Shown: positions 11,790 to 21,453 of the stretch, piece by piece
Layout of the letters: each line of letters opens with the position of its first letter
Position numbering within the stretch: position 1 is the stretch's first letter
Notes under the pieces: model-generated
Database searches by the model: none
What the model was told of the DNA's origin: nothing
The model's input: only the letters and a program-made list of their open reading frames with translations
Position numbers and translations under genes: made by a program
Source: Enoplolaimus lenunculus
Taxonomy: Eukaryota; Nematoda; Enoplea; Enoplida; Thoracostomopsidae
Length of the DNA: 64,000 nucleotides
Reading direction: 5' to 3'
Assembly (NCBI GenBank): GCA_030248215.1
Contig: JASANG010001117.1
Span: forward strand, 149,501-213,500

Positions 11790-12901
11790 TCATTTTTGAA
11801 ACCAAAATTTAAATGTAATTTGGAGTATAAAAATTGAAAACTTGTAAGGCAGTAGATTTAACAGCTGTTTAGCAAAAGTTTTCTCCCGGGGCTGGTACCC
11901 TTGTCTTTCTGTTAATCCTCGAATAATTGAAATGTGACGCTCGGCGGCGTGAGGCGACTATTGCGTTACCGTAGGTTTTTAAAATTTACAAATGTTGCCG
12001 TGAAATAATCAGACATTTTGAGCAACTGCATGCAAAATGTTTCAAAATCCAACCATTTTTTACAAACTTGAACAGTGGCAAAATATATAAACGAACAATT
12101 AATATTTTCATTTAGTACTCATTAAGGCAAAACAACACACAAACTATTTGCATAAACTGTATATAAAGCGATATTTACACGTGCAAGTTTTTGATGCGAG
12201 AACGTGCAGCTGAATATTGCGCTCAGAACTTGCATTTTTTATCAGCCAATGAGAAAGCGGCTGCAATAAATTTACTGAACTTGCTTGGTTACTCACACAT
12301 GTGAACTAACTTTCTAGCTATGATTTTTAATGAATTATTTGCAGCTGCAAGTTCTCGCAGCAAAAATTTGCATGTGTGAATAGGGCTTAACTGAAATTGA
12401 CTTACTTTTGTAATCACGTCTTTGTTGAGTTTCACAGTACGACTTTGAACAGTTGATTGCATTATTACCAACGCTGTTGTTATTCAGCAAAATCAGTTCT
12501 GAATCAGATCTCGACGGTTTGGGATTACGCCCGGATCTTCCCGAGTTTTCTCGGAACGCAGACAACCAACCAAACGAACTGGTCCGAGTGTTTCCTGTGC
12601 TTCGGCCATTACTTGACGTAAAAAAATTACTCCCAAATTTGCTTGTTCCTTCGATAGAACTCACCGCATTCGGGCCACAAAACGAACGTCCATTATCATT
12701 TCCAGCCGTTACCGCCGGACGCAGCGAAGCGTAGGGTCCTACGCCAGAAATAAATCGGCCAACTCCGCCTGATTGAAGGACTGTATGACCTCGACGCCTT
12801 TTTATTCCAGCTGGGAATTTGCTTCCTCGTTCGGATGAGCCGGACACACTTGTTCCAGCCACAGTTGATCGCTTATGAAGACCAATAATTGACTCTTGTC
12901 T
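11790..12901 (-). CDS. 3' end of an unknown Ser/Gly/Asn-rich protein gene (two exons)
   Basis: I do not recognise the protein. The main exon is 12901-12406. It opens after an ...TTAACCAG acceptor and closes with a strong AAAA|GTAAGT donor in phase 1. The last exon is 11908-11790. It follows AACAG, completes the split codon, and runs 39 codons to TGA, with AATAAA about 117 bases later. The 165-residue main exon product is low in complexity: rich in Ser, Gly, Asn and Arg, with a basic KRRRGH patch and repeated SSNGR/SFGW-like words. There is no membrane segment or catalytic motif. The last exon product is basic, then hydrophobic (LLNLLPYKFSIFIL). A family C MITE (12174-12389) fills much of the intron and ends 16 bases from the donor. 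Two weaker upstream exons at 15382-15499 and 15146-15214 join in phase. The main exon is fairly secure; the gene ends are inference. Confidence 0.55.
12174..12389. mobile_element. Family C MITE inside an intron
   Basis: It begins TTTACACGTGCAAGTTTTTG and ends TTTGCATGTGTGAATAGGGC followed directly by TTAA. The TTAA flank and CCC-type terminus suggest a piggyBac-like origin. Confidence 0.75.
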
Positions 12902-13218
12902 CTGGTTAACCGTCAGAATTTGTAAATAAATTGCGATAATTGCAGTGTTGTTTTGCTTAACTATAAATATCTCCAATAATATACGTTTAAGTTAATTTGA
13001 GTTAATTTTAACGTTTACATTTGTCTCACTGGATATACAAATATTTTGCAAAAATTTCAAAAGAACTGAAATTGTAAAAGTTGAAAAATTAATATATTTT
13101 GTCAAAACGGTTTGGTATAAAAACAGTTGCCTTTACTTTTTTAGTCGTCATATCCGAATAGTCCTTCAAACACGACTACTGCCTATGTCCTATCCGCTTC
13201 GATTCGGTTGAAAATTGC

Positions 13219-13413
13219 GGCCAAAGTAAACAACATGGGTGGAACAGTATTATAAGCATATTCCTAAGGCTAAAGCCTAAGCCTAAGCATAAAAATGAGC
13301 ATATTCATAAGCCTAAGCCTAAGCTTAAACCGAGCAAAAATTAGTCTGAAGCTTAAGATTACTCTATTACAGTTCCAGAGAAAAACGTTCCATCCCTGAT
13401 TTTTCCATGGGCC
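13219..13413. mobile_element. Family A MITE with 8-bp target duplication
   Basis: The left end GGCCAAAGTAAACAACATGG and right end TTTTTCCATGGGCC are flanked by AAAATTGC and AAAATTGG. The core is CCTAAGCC hexamers around a GAGCATATTC spacer. Confidence 0.85.
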
Positions 13414-13812
13414 AAAATTGGTACAAAATACATTGTTTATAATTCGTATGAAAAGCAAAACTTTTTAGTCTGCGCTTAAAAATTGCAGGCATTACTGACT
13501 GGTGAGTTATACGGTCAAACTCATAGAACATATAAAATAATTAGACGCTGTAATTTGAGAAATAGCAAATAAATGTCACAAGGATATAAGCAGGATCGTA
13601 TTTAGACATCTTAGTCCAAAACCTTAAATCATTTAACGTTGATCTCATAGTTGTTGTTGAGTAAAATATTTCGTCAGACCGGAATCGGATATCAAAGAGA
13701 AGTAAATGATTTGTCTGATTTTTTTATTTATATACACAAATTGGCCCGAGACCCCTTCATTAAGCCTAAGCATGCGTCTAAATGTAACGAAATTTCCACA
13801 ATATCATAGAAT

Positions 13813-14072
13813 ACACTGTAAATACCATTGAGTTGATTTTAATTCAAATGAGTTGAATCACTCTGTCTAAGTTAGGACTATCTGAACTCACAGCTGTGAG
13901 TTTATCTAACTTGTTCTAATTTAATTCATCAACTCCACCGGAGTCAACTCAACTCATAGTTAAAATTAACTCAACTCAGAGTGAGTTAAAGTTTGCTGTT
14001 ATTAACTGAGAAATAACTAACTTTCCATCTGAGTTGATTAATTTACTCACTGGAATTTGGAATTTACAGCGT
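13813..14072. mobile_element. Family B MITE
   Basis: TA|CACTGTAAATACCATTGAG opens it and AATTTACAGCG|TA closes it. Its right end abuts the palindrome at 14071-14200. Confidence 0.8.
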
Positions 14073-14200
14073 ATACCATGTGACGTTTGAGGGGGCAGTG
14101 CTCTGCACACTGAAGTATTTTGGCTTCAGTGTGCAAAGAACTGAAGCTTTTTGGACTTCAGTGTGCAACGCAATGCGCCCTCAAACGTCACCTGGTATAC
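14071..14200. repeat. 130-bp inverted repeat with 23-bp arms
   Basis: The left arm starts GTATACCATGTGACGTTTGA and the right arm is its reverse complement with one mismatch in 23 bases. Between them CTTCAGTGTGCA recurs three times. It could form a hairpin and is probably a small foldback element. The short frame across it is chance. Confidence 0.85.
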
Positions 14201-14389
14201 ACAATACTAACGATATTGTTAAACTTGCATAAGGTTAATTTAAGCCTCTCAGTCTCTAGTAACCCATATTTCCGTTTCCAAGTGACCAGGCTCATGGATC
14301 AACAAATCTGTCACATGGTTGACGTTAAATCCCCGGAATAGAAATTGATTTCGCATAACGGAAATTAGTTTTTCGAACGGGATTTGGTC

Positions 14390-14456
14390 CAAACTTGCGA
14401 GTGCAATTTGCAGCTGCAAGTTCTCGCAGCAAAAACTTGCGCGTGTGAATACGGCT
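14390..14456. mobile_element. Family C MITE, right-end fragment
   Basis: GCAGCTGCAAGTTCTCGCAG then AACTTGCGCGTGTGAATACG and GCTTAA match the C right end and its TTAA flank. Confidence 0.65.
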
Positions 14457-14766
14457 TAAATGCACAAAACCTGATATAAGAATTCGACGTTTTTAACTTT
14501 ATTTCAGGTTGCCAGAGAAGCTTTAGTGTGTCACTAAAAACCGATTTTTTCAAAAATTCAAATTTGGCTGTCAAACAATCTGATGACGTCACGAAAAGCT
14601 TAAACTTGCAAAAATTCTCAAAATCCAACCATTTTTGAGCAAACGCCGATTCGGAAGGAATAAAACAGAAGTGTGCGATATTTCTACATTACAAATATAC
14701 TGGTTGTTTTCAGTGTTTCAACTCTGCGGTGGTCCAGTACAATCTTACCGAAGCTTTTCGAAACTT

Positions 14767-14968
14767 GGTCCATGTAAAGATCAGGGGCGGCACGTTTTTC
14801 TGTTGAACTGCAATAGAGTAAACTTAAGCTTTAGACTAATTTTTTGCGCTTGGTTTAGGCTTAGGCTTACGCTTACGCTTAGGCTTAGGCTTACGCTTAG
14901 GCTTAAGCTTAGGCTTAGGCTTATGAATATGCTTATAATACTGTTCCGCCCTTGTTCTTTACATTGGC
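14767..14968. mobile_element. Family A MITE with perfect 8-bp target duplication
   Basis: The left end GGTCCATGTAAAGATCAGGG and right end TTGTTCTTTACATTGGCT are flanked by CGAAACTT on both sides. The core holds about ten hexamers of TTAGGC with TTACGC and TTAAGC variants. Confidence 0.9.
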
Positions 14969-15145
14969 TCGAAACTTTAAGCTTAATATTTTATCAGAAA
15001 CTAATACAATTTCACCGATTCTCGTCAATGCTTTGCCGCCCGCCGCCTGGTGTAACAGCGATACAGCCACTCTCTGATATTGAATCTTAGTAATTTAATT
15101 TCATTGATAAATTGAAAAAAGTCTATTTTGAACACGGCGTTGCAC

Positions 15146-15499
15146 AAGGGACGCGATCAAGGTGATGTATCCCATTGAAGTTTCCGCTGAGACCAAAGGC
15201 ACGTTTCCTGGAGACTGTAAGAAACCTTGTATTGGTCCCAAAAAATTTTCGGAAACTTTTAGCCATGGATGTCCTTAAATGGTCTACACACTTGATTTTG
15301 AAAGCAAACCATTAGAATGAACGCATCCAGCGAGCTTGTGACGCTCATCTGTCAATATCAATCTACATTGAAGGTAGTAACCTTTATCTCACTGACTTGA
15401 AATTGGGTAAAGTTATAGATGCTATTCAAAGCACCCGGATTCAGTGAGAAAACTTGTCCAGTACCAACGCCAGCGATCTCAGCGATAACCGAGAACCGA
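15146..15499 (-). CDS. Two candidate upstream exons of the 11.8 kb gene (weak)
   Basis: Minus-strand exon 15499-15382 (39 codons) follows TATCAG and ends at AAAG|GTTACT. Exon 15214-15146 (23 codons) follows TTTCTTACAG and ends at CCTT|GTGCAA. Phases match each other and the exon at 12901, but both donors are weak. The conceptual peptide includes VGTGQVFSLNPG and GYITLIASL. The plus strand and a second minus frame are also open here; the latter reads GLSGNFNG, which resembles the GLCGNYNG motif of von Willebrand D domains, so the frame is uncertain. Codon-like composition on either strand argues for an exon or a gene relic. The alternative is chance. Confidence 0.3.
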
Positions 15500-15782
15500 C
15501 TGATATATTAGCTTCAGTACAAAATCATAATTTGAACGGTTCCTGGGTGGAATCAATACGCAAAACCAGCTGATAAAGCAGCCGGGTTAAGCTAAAGTGT
15601 AAAATTTATAATCCATAAAATGGGGGTCATTGACCCTTACACCCCTCTAACTGGACTGGTGCCTGCCTATACGTCTTAGACCTATGGTAAGTCTTACACT
15701 CAAGATATTTGATTGTACTGTGGGTGCGTTACTTGGAGCCGGTATCCTGAACACATGTTCATTTATAGTAGTCTTATTTGTA

Positions 15783-16059
15783 CCAAGAGTGCATAATGCA
15801 AGAGTGTGCAACTCTTTGGGTTTTCCACCGGCCGTTGCGAATTTGGCCGACTCCCTCTCTGTTTATAGGGAGTCGTTGTCCCATGTAATAAGCCTAAATT
15901 TAAACTATAAGCGAAGATATTGTTGCTGCCGGATACATAAAGTGCTATGGTTCGCACCGGTTGTACCCCCCGTCTAAATAAAGGGGGTTGGCCAAAAATG
16001 CAACGCGTGACGGGAACATTCTTTTGTACACAGCATATACCCAGTTGCATTGTCTTATT
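15783..16059. mobile_element. Family H MITE
   Basis: It opens CAAGAGTGTGCAACTCTTTG after a partial duplicate of that end, and closes CCCAGTTGCATTGTCTTATT. Its interior matches 11290-11584. Confidence 0.75.
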
Positions 16060-16329
16060 AAAGTATGCATCATCGAATCTTGTTTGTATTAAGTGTTTGT
16101 GAAATAAAGTTTTCAATACCAAACTTTCACATGACAAATATTGAAGACTTTGATTTTTGCAAAATTTCAAAATTTGACCCTTTCACTCATAGAGTATACC
16201 ATCAGCAACTAAATGCAATAATGTATGAGCAATACACACACTGTGAGCAGTGTTTAACATTTTTAACATATAGGCGCAGTGCAAATTGTCCACAAGACGT
16301 GAAAGCCTACTCGGGCTCGAGCGTCAAGC

Positions 16330-16397
16330 TCCTATAGCTCAGTGGTCATCGCAAACGCCTCCCACCCGTGAGACTGGGGATCGAATCTTAACCTTGA
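16330..16397 (+). pseudogene. tRNA-Gly(CCC)-like pseudogene or SINE head
   Basis: The A-box-like TAGCTCAGTGG, a CGCCTCCCAC anticodon-loop region as in tRNA-Gly(CCC), and a GGGGATCGAATC B-box-like element are correctly ordered. The acceptor halves do not pair and the stems are imperfect. I therefore call it a tRNA-derived relic, not a working tRNA. Confidence 0.5.
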
Positions 16398-16967
16398 AAT
16401 TACATCTCATATGAAATTGCAAATATTCATGTGAGAAACGGTTAAAGTCTTAAATTCAAGACAAAAGTCTGTACTATGACACAAATGTGTAAACTTTAAA
16501 ACATCGGCTGGGTTTCTGAAATTGTAAATCCAAGCTGATTATCGTTTAGAATCTTTCGGCAGGTTGTAGGTCAGCAGTCTACGCTTCAAACCTATTTTTT
16601 GTCATCTCAACGTCTGGTTAATTTTTGTCTCATAATTTAAGCAAAAAACGACTGTTCCGCAAAACAGGATTAATTAACTTAACTGACATTTCAATTGAAG
16701 CAACTGAAATTCAATTTCGTTCAGTTGAATGCTTTGTTTTATCTCAACGAACAGCCGGTCAGATCTTTACGAGAGGAACAAGGGATTAACGCTTGAGAAT
16801 CGCATAAAATGTCATAAAACGCTATTCAATTTACAGGGTGAAAGCTGATTTGGTAATATAATGTAGTATAATATGTAGGTATTAAGAGCCCATGTTACTG
16901 TCATGTTACTTTAAAGGACGTCTAGGTTTGTGGTGGGCCTATAAAAGAGTAGGTTTTGATTCTAGAT

Positions 16968-17190
16968 TACATTTTTTGCATAGGCTTAGGCTTAGGAACA
17001 CATTTTTGCAACAATTAGGCTTAGGTTAATGACTTAGGAACACATTTTTGCAACGATTAGGCTTAGGTTAATGACTTAGGAACACATTTTTGCAACGATT
17101 ACGCTTCGGTTAAAGGCTTAGGAACACATTTTTGCAACGATTACGCTTCGGTTAAAGGCTTAGGAACACATTTTTGCAAGCCTTATGCAT
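16968..17190. repeat. About 42-bp tandem array built from family A sequence
   Basis: Units containing TTAGGCTTAGGTTAATG-like sequence and GGAACACATTTTTGCAACGA repeat four to five times. TTAGGC and TTACGC hexamers show it grew from a family A core. Confidence 0.8.
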
Positions 17191-18362
17191 AAACTTACAC
17201 TTAGAAATACGGTTAATCTATTGTTGCACCCCTAAAAGTAACTTTGGCCGTACAGCCTATGTTCAGCCATTAGGTAGCATTTCGTTTCATGGTATGATTA
17301 TTCAGATTTAAATGATTTTTTACAATCGAACGACAAACTTTGTTATTTCAACGAGTCGGATTCTGAACTGTGTCTCGCACCTATCACCAGCTGGCAAGAG
17401 GTTTTCAACCAGATGAACAGCGACAGCTGCTGATCTGACAACATTTTGTGTAGTAAAATTAGCAGGTTCGATTTATTCGAGAATTGTGCTTATTTTCGAA
17501 GTCCAACATTTTTCAGCTTGAAAAACATTTATAGAACTTATTACCAGGTGGCGTTAAGTGGTACACACATTTCAGTGTGCCGTTATGATGGTTCCATAGT
17601 ACCTGATAGGGTGAAAGCGGATAGTGAAAATAACAGAAACACAAACGAAAACCCGATATTGACGTATAAAAGTTTCAAAAAGGTTTTCACCGGTCTTTCA
17701 ACGATTTCAAAGAGAAAGTGTCAGCCGCATCGAAATTATTTAAATTTTGGATGAATTTCGTAATTCTATTTTGATTTCGAACAATTGCAGCGTATCTGTA
17801 ACAAAAAATGGCGAGATATATGCGCGATTTATAACTAATTTTGAACGTAAAAATAACGTAATTTCAACGGAACCGCAAACGGACACCGATTTTTAGCGGA
17901 AACGGAAACGAATATCCGGTTACGCCTGGTGCCTCACTTAGGTTTGAAAATATTTTTGTTCAGGAACGTTGATATATATGTGTGTTTGTGTGTATTTAGG
18001 ACAAGCCCAGATGTAATTTTAGTACGAAATCAATACAAAATTTTTGGTTTTGATTCCTGTTTCAGAGCCACGGCCTACACGGGTGGTTTCTCTTGGATCC
18101 GCATGTGTAACAAAGATATTTTCGAAACTGAAAAGTACAGGCAACTGGCGAAAAGCGTAATTTTAAATTACAATTCATGCATGAAGTATTATGTTTTCAA
18201 AACCAAACGAAAAATATACCGGCCAGGATAATATGATTGTAATGGGCATAAACGTGTTAAAACTTACTGCAAACAGGGGGGTTACCTTAGTTGAATACGG
18301 CAAATATACTTTTAAAACGGCTAAAAACCAGGAAATGTTCAGATATCGATAAGGTTGGAACA

Positions 18363-18515
18363 AGCCCGTAGCCTGCTCACCTTGACTACGTTTGGCTAAA
18401 AATTTTCAGGAGGGGCGTTCAAGGCTTTTCAATGAGTTACAAGCAAGGTTGAAAATTTTCTAGGGGGGGGGGCAAAATTTATCCAGGAAGGCTGAGCTCC
18501 CTTTGGCTACGTGAC
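18363..18515. mobile_element. Family J MITE
   Basis: AGCCCGTAGCCTGCTCACC opens it and CCCTTTGGCTACGTGACC closes it. Poly-G and AAAATTTTC tracts occur as in other J copies. Confidence 0.55.
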
Positions 18516-18884
18516 CGCTGAACGTACCGCCTAGAGAATAAGGGGGGAAGTGTACAAGAGGTAGCAAAATGTACAGGGAGGGTTAAGTAACATTTTTATG
18601 ACATTTAAATGTTTGAATGCTACAGCTTAATTTTTCAGCCAGAATAGGGGGTAAAATTAGCAAAGCGACTCCCAACTCGAGCCGCGTTGTTCTCGCTGCA
18701 ACCCTGTTATAAATATGAACCTTTACTTATGCTTCATTTAGTGTTTAATTATTTTCTCATGTAACAAAAGGTCGGACTTGATATTCAAACGAAACATTTT
18801 TCAACAACATACTGTAAACAGGGGTGTACCAAGCGTTTCTTTCAGAATGAAATATTTTCGTCTAAAACAGTTTGGTAAGCGAGT

Positions 18885-19089
18885 GGGCCAATGTAAAGAA
18901 CAGGGGCGAAACAGTATTGTAAGCACATTCCTAAGCCTAAACCTAAGCCTAAGCCTAAGCGTAAGAATGAGTTTATTCCTAAGCCTAAACCTAAGCCTAA
19001 GCCAAGCAAAAAAACTAGTTTAAAGCTTAAGCTTACTCTATTGCAGTCCCACAGAAAAACGTTACGCCCCTGATCTTTTACATGGGCCA
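18885..19089. mobile_element. Family A MITE with 8-bp target duplication
   Basis: The left end GGCCAATGTAAAGAACAGGG and right end CTTTTACATGGGCC are flanked by AGCGAGTG on both sides. The core has two blocks of CCTAAGCC hexamers around a GAATGAG spacer. The open frames on both strands are repeat artefacts. Confidence 0.9.
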
Positions 19090-19194
19090 GCGAGTGCAAC
19101 AAGCTAGAAAATTTTGTAATATTTCCAGATGACAACCTATGCTCCGTATACGAAACTATCAGTTACACTGCAATTCAAAATGGTCAAAACAGTT

Positions 19195-19396
19195 GGGCCA
19201 ATGTATAGAACAGGGCCCTAGCAGTAGTATAAGCATATTCCAAAGCCTAAACATACCTGAGTATAAAAATAGGCCTATACCTAAACTTAAACCAAACTAC
19301 ATGTATAAGTCTAAACAAAAAATAATCTAAAGCTTTAGCTTACTCTAATTGCAGAATTGCGGAAAAACGGTTCAACTCTGATCTTTAAATTCGCCG
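19195..19396. mobile_element. Family A MITE, diverged
   Basis: It begins GGCCAATGTATAGAACAGGG; hexamers are mutated and the right end (GATCTTTAAATTCGCC) is decayed. It lies 105 bases from the previous A copy. Confidence 0.7.
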
Positions 19397-19496
19397 AAGC
19401 TTGTAAATGAATTGTGCTTGCGAATCAACCTCAACTAAAGTTTCAAGTCCCTAGCTTGTTTCATTTTAAGCTCGCTGCAGGCCTGTTCGCCTGTTT

Positions 19497-19662
19497 GGCC
19501 CATGGAAACATCAGGGGCGGAATGTTTTTCTGTGGGACTAGAAAAGAGTTAGCTTAAGCTTTAGACTATCTTTTTTGCTTGGCTTAGTCTTAGGCTTAGG
19601 CTTAGGCTTAGGCTTAGAAATACGCTTATAATACTGTTCCGTCCCTGTTCTTTGCATTCGCC
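19497..19662. mobile_element. Family A MITE with perfect 8-bp target duplication
   Basis: The left end is GGCCCATGGAAACATCAGGG and the right end GTTCTTTGCATTCGCC. GCCTGTTT flanks both sides. The core is five to six TTAGGC units. Confidence 0.9.
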
Positions 19663-20457
19663 GCCTGTTTTAACAACAAATCACGCTTTTCAGAATTGTA
19701 CAAATTTATTCCACAAAACGGTTTAAAAAATTTAAAATAGCGATGACCATCGTTTTGCAATTGGCTTTTACAGTACTTTGGCCAAATAATGAAATTAATC
19801 TTCTTGTGTTTATGATAATGCCGACATAGCTAGTCATTAGCATTTGACGGATATAAAATTTGAACCATTTAGGTTTAGATGATTATTTGCCTAATTGCCT
19901 AATTTCTATTATGGCCGAACAAGCAACCGAACCCTCAATAAAATTTTACGACATTTTGTTGCGGGAACGAGAACCATCGAAGTCAATAATTCAGACGTCT
20001 TAAAAAGGGAAAAATTGCTGCGTTCACTGCTTCAGCCCCCACAACCCCAGCAATTTTTAGCAGACTGAGGTAAGCAACCAGCTCTCAGCTCACGAGTTGA
20101 GTATTTGATTTTTTGGTGTTCTAAGCACTTAAGCATAACTCAAATTAAAAACTTAACTTTCGTCCAATGAATATTTTTTATTTATCTAACATCAAATTGC
20201 AAGTCAGGATGTAAACAAAAGGCTCTCGAATGGCAAGTGTTTATCTTCAGCATTCGACCATAAGGACTTGATGCCCGCGCCCACAGGATGTGTAGGTTCT
20301 GCAGTACCATTTCACGGATTCCGCTGAGTTATTACGTCATACGCAATGCTTAGATGGGTTTCGTATGTCAGTTTCTTTACCAAAAACTATAATTTTTCTC
20401 GTGCGATTTGAACGATTCATAAAATTAGTAAGACATTTTCATTTCATTATTGTCACG
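19663..20457. other. No secure gene; one possible exon at about 19912-20070
   Basis: Around 19912-20070 two overlapping frames are open and a GAG|GTAAGC donor sits at 20070. Each frame meets a stop before the donor, so I do not call a gene. The rest is AT-rich. Confidence 0.4.
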
Positions 20458-20598
20458 GGCCCGTAGCCAAGGGCGGGCAGGGTTTGGCCACCCCTATAAA
20501 ATTATTCACCTTGTTATTAAGACAACGAAAACCTTTATATGCCACTCCTGAAAAATTTTTAGTTCCCCTAGCACTGTGTGCTGGCTACGGGACTGTAT
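20458..20598. mobile_element. Family J MITE with target duplication
   Basis: GGGCCCGTAGCCAAGGG opens it and GGCTACGGGACTG closes it. TATTGTC flanks both sides. Confidence 0.7.
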
Positions 20599-20824
20599 TG
20601 TCTTTGCGACTCCAGTGGCAGAGCCTATATTTTTTGACGCCGAGAGCCGCAAAGCGAGCGAGAAGCTCGGACACAACTTTAGTAAGATCTTAACACAAAA
20701 TTATGGATTTGATCCCCTTTGGGGAGCCAAAGCCTGTGTGGCCCCGTTGCATCGGCCAGCATTACAAACCGTTGGCAATATATCACACTGGAATCGTTTC
20801 AAGAAATCACCATTTTACTGCAAC

Positions 20825-21005
20825 GGCCGATGTTACTTTTAGGGCCATAACCGTAGATAAAAGTATTAGCTTAAACCTGATGCTCAGCGTTCAAAGAAGT
20901 GTATACCCAACACTAAAGCCTAAGCAAGAAATATAGTCTAAAATCAAAGAATACTCTTTGGCAGTGTCACCAGAAATCGGGACGGCCCTGCAAGTAACAC
21001 TGGCT
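20825..21005. mobile_element. Family A-related MITE, variant ends
   Basis: The ends GGCCGATGTTACTTTTAGGG and CCTGCAAGTAACACTGG differ from the main family, but the interior (AAGCCTAAGCAAGAAAT, then AGTCTAAA) is family A. The same variant ends occur at 31139-31331. Confidence 0.65.
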
Positions 21006-21280
21006 ACAGCTGTCATGGTCACCATTTGGGTGGTTCACAATTCAGTCGACACCTATCGTTTAGATATTAGACTGCCGATTCATAAGCGTAGAATTACTAC
21101 GCTAAAATCTAAAAATTGCGAAACCTGTTGAACCTAAAATGCACAAGAACCTGAACTAGTAACACCTGTTTTGCGTCCTACAATATAGTCAGCTGTGCGG
21201 ATTATGCAACTTTTACGTAGATGGTGTAGCGGACTCAACTGTACAATAGGTATCGAATGTCTTCTGCGGCTGTTTTAAAA

Positions 21281-21436
21281 ACAGGCGCAGAACAATAGTA
21301 TAGACATATTTCTAAGCCTAAGCCTAAGCGTAAAAATGAACTCAAAGCCAAAGCCTAAGCAGAAGCAAAAAAATTTAGTTATAGCTCAAACGTCAGTTCG
21401 ACTGAAAAACGTTCCGCCCCTGATCTTTATACATGG
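21281..21436. mobile_element. Family A MITE, partial left end
   Basis: CCTAAGCCTAAGCG hexamers and a right end CCGCCCCTGATCTTTATACA are present. It ends about 20 bases beyond the stop codon of the membrane-protein gene, so it lies in that gene's 3' UTR or just past it. Confidence 0.7.
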
Positions 21437-21453
21437 ATGACATTTGTAATGTT

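Noticed and set aside
12453-12734. 93-codon plus-strand frame
   Set aside because: Antisense of the 12406-12901 exon, which has a strong donor on the minus strand.
14635-15090. 151-codon frame rich in Arg/Leu
   Set aside because: Mostly translation of the TTAGGC core (RLRLRL pattern) of a family A element.
19912-20070. Possible start exon (MAEQATEPSIKFYD...)
   Set aside because: The frame stops before the GTAAGC donor, and the other open frame has no ATG and also stops before it.
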